A stretch of 64,000 nucleotides of DNA from Microbacterium paraoxydans (GCF_020524545.1 NZ_JAIVLG010000002.1:434001-498000), one strand, 5' to 3'. Counted from the stretch's first letter, positions 7,750 to 16,784 are shown. Notes: generated by a model not told the origin, from the sequence alone. Program-made: numbers and translations.

Positions 7750-8868
7750 ATGACGCAGCACTCGACACGCATGGCCGGCCGTGCCGCAGGGAAGGACCCC
7801 TGGGCGCGGTTCGGCTGGCTGATGGCCGTGGTCTGGCTGGTCTTCCTGGTCTATCCGGTGATCGCGCTCGTGCGCTCCGAGGCGGCACCGGTGTGGGTGG
7901 TGGTCGGCTGGGTGGCCCTTGTCGCCTTCGTCGTGCTCTACGTCACCGGCTTCATGCACGGCATGCGAGGAGGCGGGGGATTGGGGCGTCCGCCGTCGAG
8001 ACGACAGTGGGCGACCTTCGCGGCACTGATCGGTTGCGCGCTGACCTCCATCCCCGCGGAGGGCGGCTCGGCTCTGAGCTTCCTGCCGTTCATCATGTCG
8101 TTCGCCTCGTACGGGCTGACCCGCCTCGTGCACTGGATCACGACGATCGTTGCGGTGGTGGTCACCGCGCTCAGCGTCTTCCTCATCCCTGGCGGCTCCA
8201 CCTACTTGTCGGTGCTCGCGATCGTGGTGCTGCTCGGTGTCGTGAACACGGTGTCGACCTGGCTCATCATCCGCTCGCAGGAGGCGGAGCGTCTGGGACT
8301 CGAGCTGGCGACCAGCGAAGGACGCGAAGCCGTCGCCCGCGACGTGCACGATCTGATCGGCCACTCGCTGACGGTCGTCGGGCTCAAGGCACAACTGGTG
8401 CGGCGGTTGATCGACTCCGATCCCGACCGGGCGAAGGCCGAGCTCGCCGACATCGAGCGACTCACCGCCGAAGCGATCGCCGGGGTGCGCTCGACGGTGG
8501 CCGGAGCGCGTGCGACGACGCTCGTGGATCAGCTCGCGTCGTCACGGGACTCCTTCCGTGCCGCCGACATCGAGGTGCGGGTCGACGGTGAGCCCGGCGC
8601 TCTGTCTCCCGTTCAGGCCCTCACCGCGAGCTGGATCCTGCGGGAGGCGACCACCAACGCGCTCCGGCATTCGCAGGCACGTCGGGTGCAGGTGCTGTTC
8701 GCGCCGGGACGGATGATCGTGGAGGACGACGGGGTGGGCGTGAGCGGTGACGAGGGCAACGGCATCCACGGCATGCGGGAGCGCGCGGCGGCTGGAGGAG
8801 CGGGGTTCCTCATCGGTCCGGCGGGTTCGTCCGGCGAGCCGGGCACTCGCGTGGAGGTGACCTGGTGA
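7750..8868 (+). CDS. Two-component sensor histidine kinase (HPK7/DesK-NarX type)
   Basis: 372 residues. Five or so N-terminal helices (about 22-175) with very short loops suggest intramembrane sensing rather than a periplasmic ligand domain. The phosphoacceptor box ARDVHDLIGHSL puts the autophosphorylated histidine at H200; the N-box REATTNALRHS has N303, and the G-box VEDDGVGV is near 325. This H-box is that of the HisKA_3 group, which pairs with LuxR-type regulators such as the next gene. Its stop overlaps that gene's GTG start by 4 nt. Kinases of this kind next to ABC-2 exporters usually sense membrane-active drugs or the exporter's state. Confidence 0.92.
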   Translation: MTQHSTRMAGRAAGKDPWARFGWLMAVVWLVFLVYPVIALVRSEAAPVWVVVGWVALVAFVVLYVTGFMHGMRGGGGLGRPPSRRQWATFAALIGCALTSIPAEGGSALSFLPFIMSFASYGLTRLVHWITTIVAVVVTALSVFLIPGGSTYLSVLAIVVLLGVVNTVSTWLIIRSQEAERLGLELATSEGREAVARDVHDLIGHSLTVVGLKAQLVRRLIDSDPDRAKAELADIERLTAEAIAGVRSTVAGARATTLVDQLASSRDSFRAADIEVRVDGEPGALSPVQALTASWILREATTNALRHSQARRVQVLFAPGRMIVEDDGVGVSGDEGNGIHGMRERAAAGGAGFLIGPAGSSGEPGTRVEVTW

Positions 8869-9494
8869 ACGCGTCGCACGACGGCAGCACGATCCGCCTG
8901 CTGATCGCCGACGACCAGGCGCTGGTGCGCGGTGCCCTCGGAGCCCTGCTCGACCTGGAGCCCGATCTCGCGGTGGTCGGCATGGCCTCCGAGGGTGCCG
9001 AGGCGGTCCGGCTCGTGGCAGAGCTGCGGCCGGATGTGTGCCTGATGGACATCCAGATGCCGGGGATGGACGGCGTGGAGGCGACCAGACGCATCCGTGA
9101 GGCGAGTTCCGGGACGCGGGTTCTCGTCGTCACGACGTTCGCGCGGCCGGGCTATCTGCGTTCGGCGTTGGACGCCGGCGCGAGTGGCTTCATCGTGAAG
9201 GACACTCCCGCCGAACAGCTCGCGGAGGCCGTGCGTCGGGTGCACGCGGGGCTTCGCGTGCTCGATCCCGTGCTCGCGGCGGACAGCCTGTTCGACGGGG
9301 CGAACCCGCTGAGCGACAGAGAGCGGCAGGTGCTCAGGCTCGCGGCGGACGGCCGATCGGCCGCGGCGATTGCTGCGGAGGTGTTCCTCTCGGCGGGCAC
9401 CGTGCGCAACCACTTGTCCGCTGCGATCGGGAAGACGGGCGCAGCGAATCGTGCACAGGCGGTGCGGATCGCCCTCGACAAGGGGTGGATCTGA
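8865..9494 (+). CDS. Two-component response regulator, NarL/LuxR family
   Basis: 209 residues. The receiver domain (1-125) has acidic residues D16-D17, phosphoacceptor D62 in LMDIQMPGMDG, the switch Thr in VVTTF and the conserved Lys in FIVKDT. The C-terminal LuxR-type helix-turn-helix (about 145-205) begins NPLSDRERQVLRLAADG. It starts with GTG overlapping the kinase stop, so both are made together. Likely target: its own exporter operon, where a palindrome lies at 5919-5930. Confidence 0.93.
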   Translation: MNASHDGSTIRLLIADDQALVRGALGALLDLEPDLAVVGMASEGAEAVRLVAELRPDVCLMDIQMPGMDGVEATRRIREASSGTRVLVVTTFARPGYLRSALDAGASGFIVKDTPAEQLAEAVRRVHAGLRVLDPVLAADSLFDGANPLSDRERQVLRLAADGRSAAAIAAEVFLSAGTVRNHLSAAIGKTGAANRAQAVRIALDKGWI

Positions 9495-9509
9495 CGATCC
9501 GGGTCGCAG

Positions 9510-9899
9510 CTAGCGTTCCGCGACCACCTCGATCTTGAAGCCGGACGCGTTTTCGAGCCATCCGGCGTAGTGCTGGTCTCCGCCCGCGTGAGGGTAGCGG
9601 TCTGCGTAGAGCGGGTGCCAACCGCGGTCGGCTGCCTCAGCCATGATCGCGTCCACATCGCTCCGGTCGCCACCCTGGAACGCGAGGTGGTTGAGTCCCG
9701 CGCGTCGGCGGTCGTGCACCGCAGCGGAGAGGTTCGGCGAGGTCGTGAGCGTGAGGTAGGCGTCCCCGCCGGTCCAGGTTTCCCCCTCGGTCCACGCGTC
9801 CGCCCTCGTGAAACCGAGCCTGGAGAGGATCCAGCCCCACTCCGACCGAACGGCATCGAGGTCGGCGATCCACAGCTCGACGTGATGGAATCCCGGCAT
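9510..9899 (-). CDS. VOC-superfamily (glyoxalase/bleomycin-resistance fold) protein
   Basis: 129 residues forming one complete vicinal-oxygen-chelate module pair. The N-terminal FHHVELWIADL strand carries a metal-type His, LNHLAF a second and the C-terminal FKIEVVAE strand a Glu, which is the usual three-residue metal set. Members include lyases, dioxygenases and drug-binding proteins, so the reaction is unassigned. It converges on the response regulator gene 15 bp away and may be cotranscribed with phzF upstream. Confidence 0.82.
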   Translation of the reverse strand: MPGFHHVELWIADLDAVRSEWGWILSRLGFTRADAWTEGETWTGGDAYLTLTTSPNLSAAVHDRRRAGLNHLAFQGGDRSDVDAIMAEAADRGWHPLYADRYPHAGGDQHYAGWLENASGFKIEVVAER

Positions 9900-9924
9900 C
9901 TTCCGAGTCTGTCAGAGTGCCGGA

Positions 9925-10779
9925 TCATCCGATGCGGGTGGCGCCTCCGGAGACGACGATGCCACCGCTGCTCGGGATCGTGACCAGGAGCTCGCTGGGA
10001 CGCCCGACGTGCGCGCCCTGGCGGATGCGCGTCACCGACAGGGGGACGCCCTGGTGCCGCAGATACGCTCCCGTCGCTGCCGCCGCGGATCCGGTCGCCG
10101 GGTCCTCCGTGATGCGGCCGACCGGGAACAGGTTCCTCGCCTCGATCTCGGCGGGGTCGTCGGCATGGAGCACCGTCACCGTCCCGAGCCAGCCCTGGTC
10201 GCGCATCAGGCCGGCGACGTCGGCGGGGGCGAAGCGGAACTGATGGAACAGCTCCGGGTCGGCCACGAAGACGATCGGATGCCAGTTGCCCGCGAACGCT
10301 TCCTGCACCGGGAACCGCGGATCCAGGTCGGAGGGGAGGAGGCCGAGAAGCCCGAGCAGCCGGTCGCGTACGCCGACGTCGAGATCTCGCACCTCCGGTT
10401 CCACGCTCGTGAAGGACACGGTGACGGTGCCGTTCGCATCCACTTCCGAGCGAAGCGTCACCGGGCCTGCCGCGGTGTCGAAGACCACGGTTCCCGGCCC
10501 ATCCCGTTCGGCGAGGGCGACAGCGGTCGCGACGGTCGCGTGACCGCAGAAGGGCACTTCCGCCGCCGGAGACCAGTACCGAACCCGGACCCGAGGTGCG
10601 CCTTCGTGCGAGCCGCCGCCCACCAGGAAGGCCGTCTCGGAGAACCCGACGTCGGCGGCGATCCGCTGCATCGCGTCGTCGTCGAGGGCGGACGCGTCGA
10701 GGACGACGCCGGCGGGGTTTCCTCCGCCGGGCGCAGCCGCGAAGGCGCTGTAGCGCAGGATCTGCGTGTGATCGGGCAT
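9925..10779 (-). CDS. PhzF-family isomerase/epimerase-like protein
   Basis: 284 residues with the PhzF signature elements: GNPAGVV at 20-26, catalytic glutamate E48 in FSETAF, PFCGHAT near 76-82, and DPATGSAAA near 230. PhzF itself isomerises 2,3-dihydro-3-hydroxyanthranilate in phenazine synthesis, but no other phenazine gene is present, so this is one of the many PhzF-like proteins of unknown substrate (formerly YddE-like). It lies 27 bp downstream of the ThDP enzyme gene on the same strand and may share its transcript. Confidence 0.88.
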   Translation of the reverse strand: MPDHTQILRYSAFAAAPGGGNPAGVVLDASALDDDAMQRIAADVGFSETAFLVGGGSHEGAPRVRVRYWSPAAEVPFCGHATVATAVALAERDGPGTVVFDTAAGPVTLRSEVDANGTVTVSFTSVEPEVRDLDVGVRDRLLGLLGLLPSDLDPRFPVQEAFAGNWHPIVFVADPELFHQFRFAPADVAGLMRDQGWLGTVTVLHADDPAEIEARNLFPVGRITEDPATGSAAAATGAYLRHQGVPLSVTRIRQGAHVGRPSELLVTIPSSGGIVVSGGATRIG

Positions 10780-10806
10780 GGCGAGGAGCCTACTGGACCG
10801 CCGCAG

Positions 10807-12456
10807 TCAGGAGTTCACGCGGATGATCTCCTGCTGGTACGGTGCGATGACGTCGCCGGAGATGCGCAGGTCGAGGAGCAGGAACCGGCGCGATGACGGA
10901 TCTTCGGCAGCCCACGTCGCGAGTCGATCGAGGTCGGCGAGCGTGCGCACGACCACACCTTCCGCGCCGACGGCCGCTCCGAACGCTGCGAAGTCCACCT
11001 CGGGAATGCGCATCGGTCCCTCCGCGAGTCCCTTGAGGCCGTAGAGGTTCACCTCGGCCCCGTACGCGGCGTCGTTCCACACGACTGCCATACCCCGGCC
11101 CCCGGCGGCGCGGACCGCGGACTCCAGGTCGGCGATCGCCATCAGCCCGCCGCCGTCCCCGGAGGTCAGCACCACGGTCGACTCGCGCCGCGCCAGAGCG
11201 GCCCCGACGACGCTCGGCCAGCCCTGACCGATCGACTGGAACGCGGTGCCGACCATCATCATGCGGTCGGGGGCCGCGACCGGCCAGTACATGTTCGCCC
11301 AGCCGATGAAGTGCCCGCCGTCGGAGACCACGATGCGGTCGTCGGGGAGCAGCTCGGCGATACGGCGGGCGGCGGAGCGCGGGTCGAGGCGTCCGTCGGG
11401 GGCGAGCTCGTCGCCGTCATCGTAGGTGCGGGCGGCGGCGACATCGACGCTCTCCCGCCAGGGCGTCGCAGTCTCGGTCCTGCCGATGCGGTCCACGAGT
11501 GCTTCGGCAGCGACGAGCGCGTCCGCGCGGACGAAGCCGCCCACATGCGCGTGCGTCGCCGCGGGCGCGATGTCGATCTGGAACACCCGCGTGCCGGGAG
11601 CGAACAGCTCGCCGAACCGCATCGTGAACTGGTTCAGCGAGGCGCCGAACACCACGGCGACGTCGGCGGTGCGGATGAGTTCCATGGCACCGTCCGCGCC
11701 GAAGCCGCCGGTCACACCGAGGTCGTACTGCGAGTCGGGGAACACTCCGCGGCCGAGGGCTGACGACGCAGTCAGGGCGCCGGTCGCCGCGGCGAGCTTG
11801 CCGAGCGCCGAACTCGCCCCCGCGAGCCAGGCACCGCGGCCGGCGAGCAGGAACGGGCGTTCAGCACCGGCCAGGGCCGTCGCGATCTCGTCGAGCATCC
11901 CGTCGGCGAACTCCCCGCGGGGGGCGAGAGGGGCGGGGACGCGCGGTGACGGCGCGGGCGGCACCTCTCCGGCATCGAGGGAGGCCACGTCGTACGGGAT
12001 CGCCAGGACGACGGGGACCCGATACGTGAGGGCGTGCTCGATCGCGATCACGGTGGTCGCGGCGGCATCCGCACGACCGACGGTATAGGTGCGCGCACCG
12101 ACCGCCGATGCGAGCGCGATCTGATCGACGTCCCACGGGCGAGGCCCCGAGGTGGGTTCATCGCCGACCACGAGAACGAGCGGCACGTGCGCCTGTACCG
12201 ACTCGGCGAGGGCCGTGAGCGTGTTGGTGAAACCGGCGCCGTACGTCGACGTGCCGGCCGCGATCCGTCCGGAAGCGCGGAAGTGGGCATCGGCGGCGAC
12301 CACGGCGCCCTGCTCGTGGCGGACGGCGGTGAACGTCGCCTCCGTCTGCTTCTCGAGGGCATCGAGGAAGTAGGCGTTGCCGTTCCCCATCACGCCGAAG
12401 ACGGCGTCGATGTGCTGGGCGAGGGTGAGGGCGACGTGCGCGGACACGGTGGGCAT
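10807..12456 (-). CDS. Thiamine-diphosphate-dependent enzyme (acetolactate synthase / benzoylformate decarboxylase superfamily)
   Basis: 549 residues in the three-domain ThDP order: Pyr domain 1-165 with the cofactor-activating glutamate E48 in VRHEQGAVVAA, central domain about 190-320, and PP domain from about 360 with the Mg2+/ThDP motif TSGDGGG ... VVWND. It should decarboxylate or carboligate a 2-oxo acid. No small regulatory subunit is adjacent and the sequence does not clearly match IlvB, Gcl, Xsc or MenD, so the substrate stays open. The following PhzF-like gene is a possible partner. The 163-bp gap upstream, shared with the divergent phosphoribosyltransferase gene, holds only promoter-size DNA. 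Confidence 0.82.
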   Translation of the reverse strand: MPTVSAHVALTLAQHIDAVFGVMGNGNAYFLDALEKQTEATFTAVRHEQGAVVAADAHFRASGRIAAGTSTYGAGFTNTLTALAESVQAHVPLVLVVGDEPTSGPRPWDVDQIALASAVGARTYTVGRADAAATTVIAIEHALTYRVPVVLAIPYDVASLDAGEVPPAPSPRVPAPLAPRGEFADGMLDEIATALAGAERPFLLAGRGAWLAGASSALGKLAAATGALTASSALGRGVFPDSQYDLGVTGGFGADGAMELIRTADVAVVFGASLNQFTMRFGELFAPGTRVFQIDIAPAATHAHVGGFVRADALVAAEALVDRIGRTETATPWRESVDVAAARTYDDGDELAPDGRLDPRSAARRIAELLPDDRIVVSDGGHFIGWANMYWPVAAPDRMMMVGTAFQSIGQGWPSVVGAALARRESTVVLTSGDGGGLMAIADLESAVRAAGGRGMAVVWNDAAYGAEVNLYGLKGLAEGPMRIPEVDFAAFGAAVGAEGVVVRTLADLDRLATWAAEDPSSRRFLLLDLRISGDVIAPYQQEIIRVNS

Positions 12457-12619
12457 GCGGAAGCCTTTCGAGACAGGGACGGAGGAACTGCGGGATCCGT
12501 ATGTGTCTCGCCTCCGCGTCGTCGTGGAGTGCTTCGTGCCTCTTTTTCAGGCACCGGCGTGGCCGGACCCGCCCATTCTACCGGCGCAGCGGTGCAGGCC
12601 GATGCGGGAGAATGCTCAG

Positions 12620-13129
12620 ATGACAGATGCATCGATCGAGCGCGAGACGCTCACCTGGGACGGCTTCGGAGCGGCGACGCGTGATCTGGCACGGGTCATC
12701 CTCGCCAGCGGCTTCGAGCCGGAGGTGGTCGTGGCGATCGCGCGGGGCGGTCTGCTCCCGGCCGGTGCCATCGCCTACGGTCTCGGCGCGAAGAACTGTG
12801 GTGCGATCAATGTCGAGTTCTATACGGGCATCGGCACGGTGCTCGATGCGCCCGAGGTGCTTCCTCCGGAGCTCGACATGGCGTACCTCGACGGACGCCG
12901 GGTGCTGCTCGTGGACGACGTCGCCGACTCGGGGCGCACGCTCGCGCTCGCCGTGCAACTGCTGAAGGACAAGGGCGCCGACGTGCGGTCCGTCACGATC
13001 TACACCAAGCCGTCGACCATCATCCAGCCCGACTTCGCCTGGAAGGACACCGACCTCTGGATCAACTTCCCGTGGTCGTTCCGCGGCACCGTGCGTGAAG
13101 AGGACCTCGGGCTGACCCCCTCTGCCTGA
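12620..13129 (+). CDS. Phosphoribosyltransferase (xanthine/guanine PRTase-like)
   Basis: 169 residues, a type I PRTase. The PRPP-binding loop RVLLVDDVADSGRTL is near 94-108 and the VVAIARGGLLPA pyrophosphate loop near 38-48. The INFPW tail and overall length resemble the xanthine/guanine phosphoribosyltransferases of actinobacteria, which salvage purine bases with PRPP. ATG 12620 follows GGGAG by 9 nt; an in-frame ATG at 12602 is less well placed. It is convergent with the DNA ligase gene, 7 bp away. Confidence 0.85.
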   Translation: MTDASIERETLTWDGFGAATRDLARVILASGFEPEVVVAIARGGLLPAGAIAYGLGAKNCGAINVEFYTGIGTVLDAPEVLPPELDMAYLDGRRVLLVDDVADSGRTLALAVQLLKDKGADVRSVTIYTKPSTIIQPDFAWKDTDLWINFPWSFRGTVREEDLGLTPSA

Positions 13130-13136
13130 CCGCGCG

Positions 13137-14660
13137 TCACCCGCGCAACAGTGCGCGAAGCTGCTGGATCGTGTCGGCCTCACCCGGCGTCTTGTCGTCT
13201 CGGTACCCCTTCACCCGTGCGAAGCGCAGGGCGAGACCACCCGGATAGCGCGGGGACCGTTGCACACCGTCGATCGCTATCTCCACGACGATCTCCGGAC
13301 GCACGAACACCGTCGACGCCGTGCGGTGCGTCTCGTGCTCGGGGAAGTGCTCGGTCTGCCACCTCAGCAGTTCGTCGGTGAGCCCCTTGAACGTCTTTCC
13401 GACCATGACGAAGCCGCCGGGGTCGCCGAACTCGCCGTCCGGATCGCGGGCGCCCAGGTGCAGGTTCGAGAGCCAACCGCGGCGCCGGCCGGACCCCCAC
13501 TCCGCGCCGAGGACCACCAGCTCGAAGGTCAGCACGGGTTTGACCTTGACCCAGGACTTGCCGCGGCGACCGGCCGCGTAGGGGGCGTCGATCGCTTTGA
13601 CCACGACCCCCTCGTGGCCCGCGGCGAGGGCTTCGTGGGAGAGCCGCTCGGCGGCAGCCGGGTCGGCGGTGACGAGTCCGGGCATCCGCCAGTCGCCGGC
13701 CACGCGTTCCAGCTCGGACAGCCGCACGGAGAGCGGCTCGTCGAGCAGGTCGCGCCCGTCCACGTGCAGCACGTCGAAGAACCACGGCCGCAGCACGAGG
13801 TCCCGCGAGAGTTCGGCTCCGAACCGCGACATGGTTTCCTGGAAGGGGCGCGGCCCTCCGTCTTCATCGAGCGAGAGCGTCTCACCGTCGAGGATGACAT
13901 CGTTCACCGGAAGCGCACGCACGATCTCGACGAGCTCCGGGACGCGGTGGGTGATGTCGGCCAGGCTCCGGGTGTAGACGCCGACGTCGTCCCCATGGCG
14001 GTGCACCTGGATGCGGGCACCGTCGAGCTTGTACTCGACTGACGCCATCCCCGTGATCTCCAGCGCGGCGGACGGGGTTGCCGCTGTCGCCGCCAGCATC
14101 GGGAGCACGGGCCGCCCGACCTGCAGTCCGACGGCTTCGAGGTCGTCTGCGGTTCCGGTGAGGGCGATGCGGGCGGTCTCCCCGAGGTCGCCCGAGAGCA
14201 TCGCCGCGCGGCGCACGACGGCGGCCGGGCGGTCGGAGGCCCGCGCGATCGCATCGAGGAGCACTCCGGAGAGTGCACCGGTGCGCAGTTCGCCGAGCAT
14301 CGCGCGGACCAGGAAGTCCCATTCGGACGCCGTGGCACGCTCTGCCAGGTCGACGAGAACGCCGGTGCGCGCGGCGGCCGAACCGGAACCGGAAGTCGCG
14401 GCGAGAGTGTCGAGTGCGGCATCGACGTCTCCGACCGACAGGGTCGGGCTGTCGGCGTGCGTGATGTCGAGAGCCGTGAGTCCGCGCCATCCGACGCCGA
14501 GCCGGCCCTGCCGCGGCGAGGCGAGGAGGAGGCCCATCAGCGCGGGGAGCTCGGATGGATCCGCGCGCCCCAGTAGGACGGCGAGGGCGTCGATCTTGGC
14601 GAGCCTGGACGACGTCGCGGCGACCGCTTCGGTCGTAGCGACGACCTCGGAGAGCATCAT
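13137..14660 (-). CDS. ATP-dependent DNA ligase (LigB/LigC-like, actinobacterial)
   Basis: 507 residues. An N-terminal DNA-binding domain (about 1-190) resembling that of eukaryotic ligase I and archaeal ligases precedes the adenylation domain with motif I EYKLDGAR, placing the adenylated lysine at K211. Motif III-type FDVLHVDG, motif IV EGVVVKA, and motif V SWVKVKP are present, followed by an OB-fold with the final PRYPGGLALRFAR. It seals nicks using ATP and is accessory to the NAD-dependent LigA. Start: the frame is open further upstream, but homologues begin MLxEV with the following VAATSSRLAKI, so the ATG pair at 14660/14657 is chosen. Upstream lies the repeat-rich gap at 14713-14793. Confidence 0.9.
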   Translation of the reverse strand: MMLSEVVATTEAVAATSSRLAKIDALAVLLGRADPSELPALMGLLLASPRQGRLGVGWRGLTALDITHADSPTLSVGDVDAALDTLAATSGSGSAAARTGVLVDLAERATASEWDFLVRAMLGELRTGALSGVLLDAIARASDRPAAVVRRAAMLSGDLGETARIALTGTADDLEAVGLQVGRPVLPMLAATAATPSAALEITGMASVEYKLDGARIQVHRHGDDVGVYTRSLADITHRVPELVEIVRALPVNDVILDGETLSLDEDGGPRPFQETMSRFGAELSRDLVLRPWFFDVLHVDGRDLLDEPLSVRLSELERVAGDWRMPGLVTADPAAAERLSHEALAAGHEGVVVKAIDAPYAAGRRGKSWVKVKPVLTFELVVLGAEWGSGRRRGWLSNLHLGARDPDGEFGDPGGFVMVGKTFKGLTDELLRWQTEHFPEHETHRTASTVFVRPEIVVEIAIDGVQRSPRYPGGLALRFARVKGYRDDKTPGEADTIQQLRALLRG

Positions 14661-14712
14661 GGCGGCATTCTCGCACCGGCGACCGACGTCCGGCACCGGG
14701 TTGCGCACGGGG

Positions 14713-14793
14713 CGTCACCTCGAATCAGGCCGTCACCTCGAATCAGGCTTTGTCTGAGTGGAACGGCCTGATGTGGCGGAGTTGCCTGATTCG
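14713..14793. repeat. 18-bp perfect tandem duplication with inverted copies (competing hairpins)
   Basis: CGTCACCTCGAATCAGGC occurs twice without a break at 14713-14730 and 14731-14748. Downstream, GCCTGATTCG at 14784-14793 is the exact 10-bp inverse of CGAATCAGGC in both copies, and a further partial GCCTGAT starts at 14766. An RNA from either strand could pair one of two upstream arms with one of two downstream arms. The block separates the ligase gene from paaG, both on the minus strand. Confidence 0.75.
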
Positions 14794-14833
14794 GCGCACT
14801 CGGCCCGGGGAGCGGCAGGTGCGTCCGGCGCGC

Positions 14834-15604
14834 TCAGCGCCCGTGGAACTCCGGCTTCCGCTTCTCCTGGAAGGCGGCGAACCCCTCGCGGTAGTCGGAG
14901 GTGTCGCAGAGCGCGGCCTGTGCGGCGTTCTCGATGCCGACCGCGTCCCACAGGGTGAGGCGCTCGTCGCGGATGCGGGCGATCAGGTCCTTGCTCGCGA
15001 GGAAGGCTGCGGTGGCGCCACGGGCTGCCGCGGACACAGCGTCGGCCGTCGCCTGCACGACCTCGTCATCGGGGAAGACACGCGAGAAGAGGCCGGAAGC
15101 CACGGCCTCAGCTCCGCTCATCAGACGGCCGGTGTAGATCAGGTCGAGCGTCTTATGGGCTCCGAGCCGGTCGAGGAACAGTGCGTGGCCGCCGGAGTCC
15201 AGCGTCGCCCCGAGCGCCGCGAACGGGGAGCCGATCTTCGCTGATTCGGCCACGTACACGACGTCGGTCGCGATCAGGAGCCCGAGCCCCACGCCGAGGC
15301 AGGCGCCGTGAGCGACTGCGAACGTCGGCGCGGGGAACCGGGACATCCGCTGCAGCAGCGGCGTCACGAGGCCCCCGAGGTAGCCGAGCACGTCGTCGTC
15401 CCGGGGATCGACCCCGGAGATGTCGCGACCGGCGCAGAAGGCGCGTCCCTCACCGCGGAGCACGAGCGCTCGCACGCCCGCGGCTTCCGCCTCGACATAT
15501 GCCGCCTCCACGTCCGCGAGCGCCCGTTCGTCGAGTGCATTCAGCTTCGACGGGGCGTTCAGCACGATCGTGGCGATGTCATCGGCGATGGCGAGGTCGA
15601 TCAT
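14834..15604 (-). CDS. paaG: Enoyl-CoA hydratase/isomerase family, probable 1,2-epoxyphenylacetyl-CoA isomerase
   Basis: 256-residue crotonase-fold protein, last in the paaABCDE operon. PaaG converts the ring 1,2-epoxide of phenylacetyl-CoA into the oxepin and later isomerises a double bond. The crotonase oxyanion-hole region GACLGVGLG and the FCAGRDI element are visible; Asp136 in GATLDSGG falls where PaaG of E. coli has its catalytic aspartate (GLIPDCGG). The tail SDYREGFAAFQEKRKPEFHG also matches PaaG. The 12-bp gap to paaE supports cotranscription. The alternative, a PaaB-type hydratase, is less likely because PaaF is encoded at 33833. Confidence 0.85.
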   Translation of the reverse strand: MIDLAIADDIATIVLNAPSKLNALDERALADVEAAYVEAEAAGVRALVLRGEGRAFCAGRDISGVDPRDDDVLGYLGGLVTPLLQRMSRFPAPTFAVAHGACLGVGLGLLIATDVVYVAESAKIGSPFAALGATLDSGGHALFLDRLGAHKTLDLIYTGRLMSGAEAVASGLFSRVFPDDEVVQATADAVSAAARGATAAFLASKDLIARIRDERLTLWDAVGIENAAQAALCDTSDYREGFAAFQEKRKPEFHGR

Positions 15605-15616
15605 GGATCCTCCAGG

Positions 15617-16783
15617 TCAGACGTCGTAGTCCACGACCACGCGGTCGCTGGTGGGGTGGGACTGGCAGGTGAGCACGAATCCGCGCTCGAGCTCGTCCGG
15701 CTCCAGCGCGTAGTTCTCGGTCATGGTCACGCTGCCCTCGATCACCCGCGCTCGACAGGTGCCGCAGACCCCGCCGGCGCAGGCGAAGGGGGCGTCGGGG
15801 CGCACGCGCAGCGCCGCGTTCAGCACGGACTCGTGGGCGTCGACCGGGCTCTCGACCGTGGAGGAGACCCCGTCGAGGGTGACTTCGATGCGCACGGTCT
15901 TCTCGCCCTTGCGCACCTCGACCGGGCGCGCGGCGCGTCGGGGCTCGTCACCCGTCGTGAACAACTCGAACCGGATGTGGGAGCGGTCGACCCCGACGTC
16001 GGCCAGCACTTCGCGACAGAGGTCGACCAGGGCCAGCGGTCCGCACAGGAACCACTCGTCGACGGTCGACGGAGGGATGAGCGTGCCGAGGATCGTGCGG
16101 AGCTTCTCCTCGTCGATCCGCCCGGAGAGCACCGGCGCCGCGCGCTGTTCGCGGGACAGCACATGGTGCAGCACGAGTCGGGTCGGGTAGCGGTCCTTGA
16201 GGTCGGCGAGGTCTTCCAGGAACATCACGTCGAGTGTGGCTCGGTTCGTGTAGAGCAGGGTGAAGCGCGACGTGTCCGACCGGGACAGCACGGTGTGCGC
16301 GAGCGCCATGAGCGGTGTGATGCCGGAACCGGCGGCGATTCCCACCACATGACGGTCGTCGAGGTGGTCGAGCGCCGAGGTGAAGGTGCCCTGGGGACTC
16401 ATCACCTCGATCTCGAACCCGGGGTGCAGGCCGGTCTGCGCCCAGGTCGAGAAGAGCCCGCCTTCGTCGCGCTTCACGGCGACGCTCAGTCGGGTGTCCT
16501 GTCCGTCGTCCCGATGTTCCGGCGCACGGCACAGAGAATACGAGCGCCGCACCTCGGCGCCGTCGAGCGTGGTGCGCAGCGCCACGTACTGACCGGGAAG
16601 GTGGTCGTACTCGTCGGCAAGAGCCGCGGGCACGGTGAACGTCACCTCGACGGAGTCGTCGGTGAGCGCACGCACGTCCTCGACGACGAGGGTGTGGAAT
16701 CGGGCGCGCTTGCGCGGAGCAGCGGCCTCGCGGGGCGCGGCCGTACGAGGCGCGGGTGACGGGGCGGAGGTGAAGAGCGACAT
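15617..16783 (-). CDS. paaE: 1,2-phenylacetyl-CoA epoxidase reductase subunit PaaE
   Basis: 388 residues: a ferredoxin-NADP reductase-type FAD domain (RRSYSLCRAP near 90), an NAD(P)H domain (GIAAGSGITPLMA), and a C-terminal plant-type [2Fe-2S] ferredoxin domain with C-x4-C-x2-C (CAGGVCGTC) and a final Cys in LTCQSHP. It passes electrons from NADPH to the di-iron PaaA. The N-terminus has a Pro/Ala/Arg-rich 35-residue extension before the reductase domain. It sits 1 bp after paaD. Confidence 0.95.
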   Translation of the reverse strand: MSLFTSAPSPAPRTAAPREAAAPRKRARFHTLVVEDVRALTDDSVEVTFTVPAALADEYDHLPGQYVALRTTLDGAEVRRSYSLCRAPEHRDDGQDTRLSVAVKRDEGGLFSTWAQTGLHPGFEIEVMSPQGTFTSALDHLDDRHVVGIAAGSGITPLMALAHTVLSRSDTSRFTLLYTNRATLDVMFLEDLADLKDRYPTRLVLHHVLSREQRAAPVLSGRIDEEKLRTILGTLIPPSTVDEWFLCGPLALVDLCREVLADVGVDRSHIRFELFTTGDEPRRAARPVEVRKGEKTVRIEVTLDGVSSTVESPVDAHESVLNAALRVRPDAPFACAGGVCGTCRARVIEGSVTMTENYALEPDELERGFVLTCQSHPTSDRVVVDYDV

Positions 16784-16784
16784 C

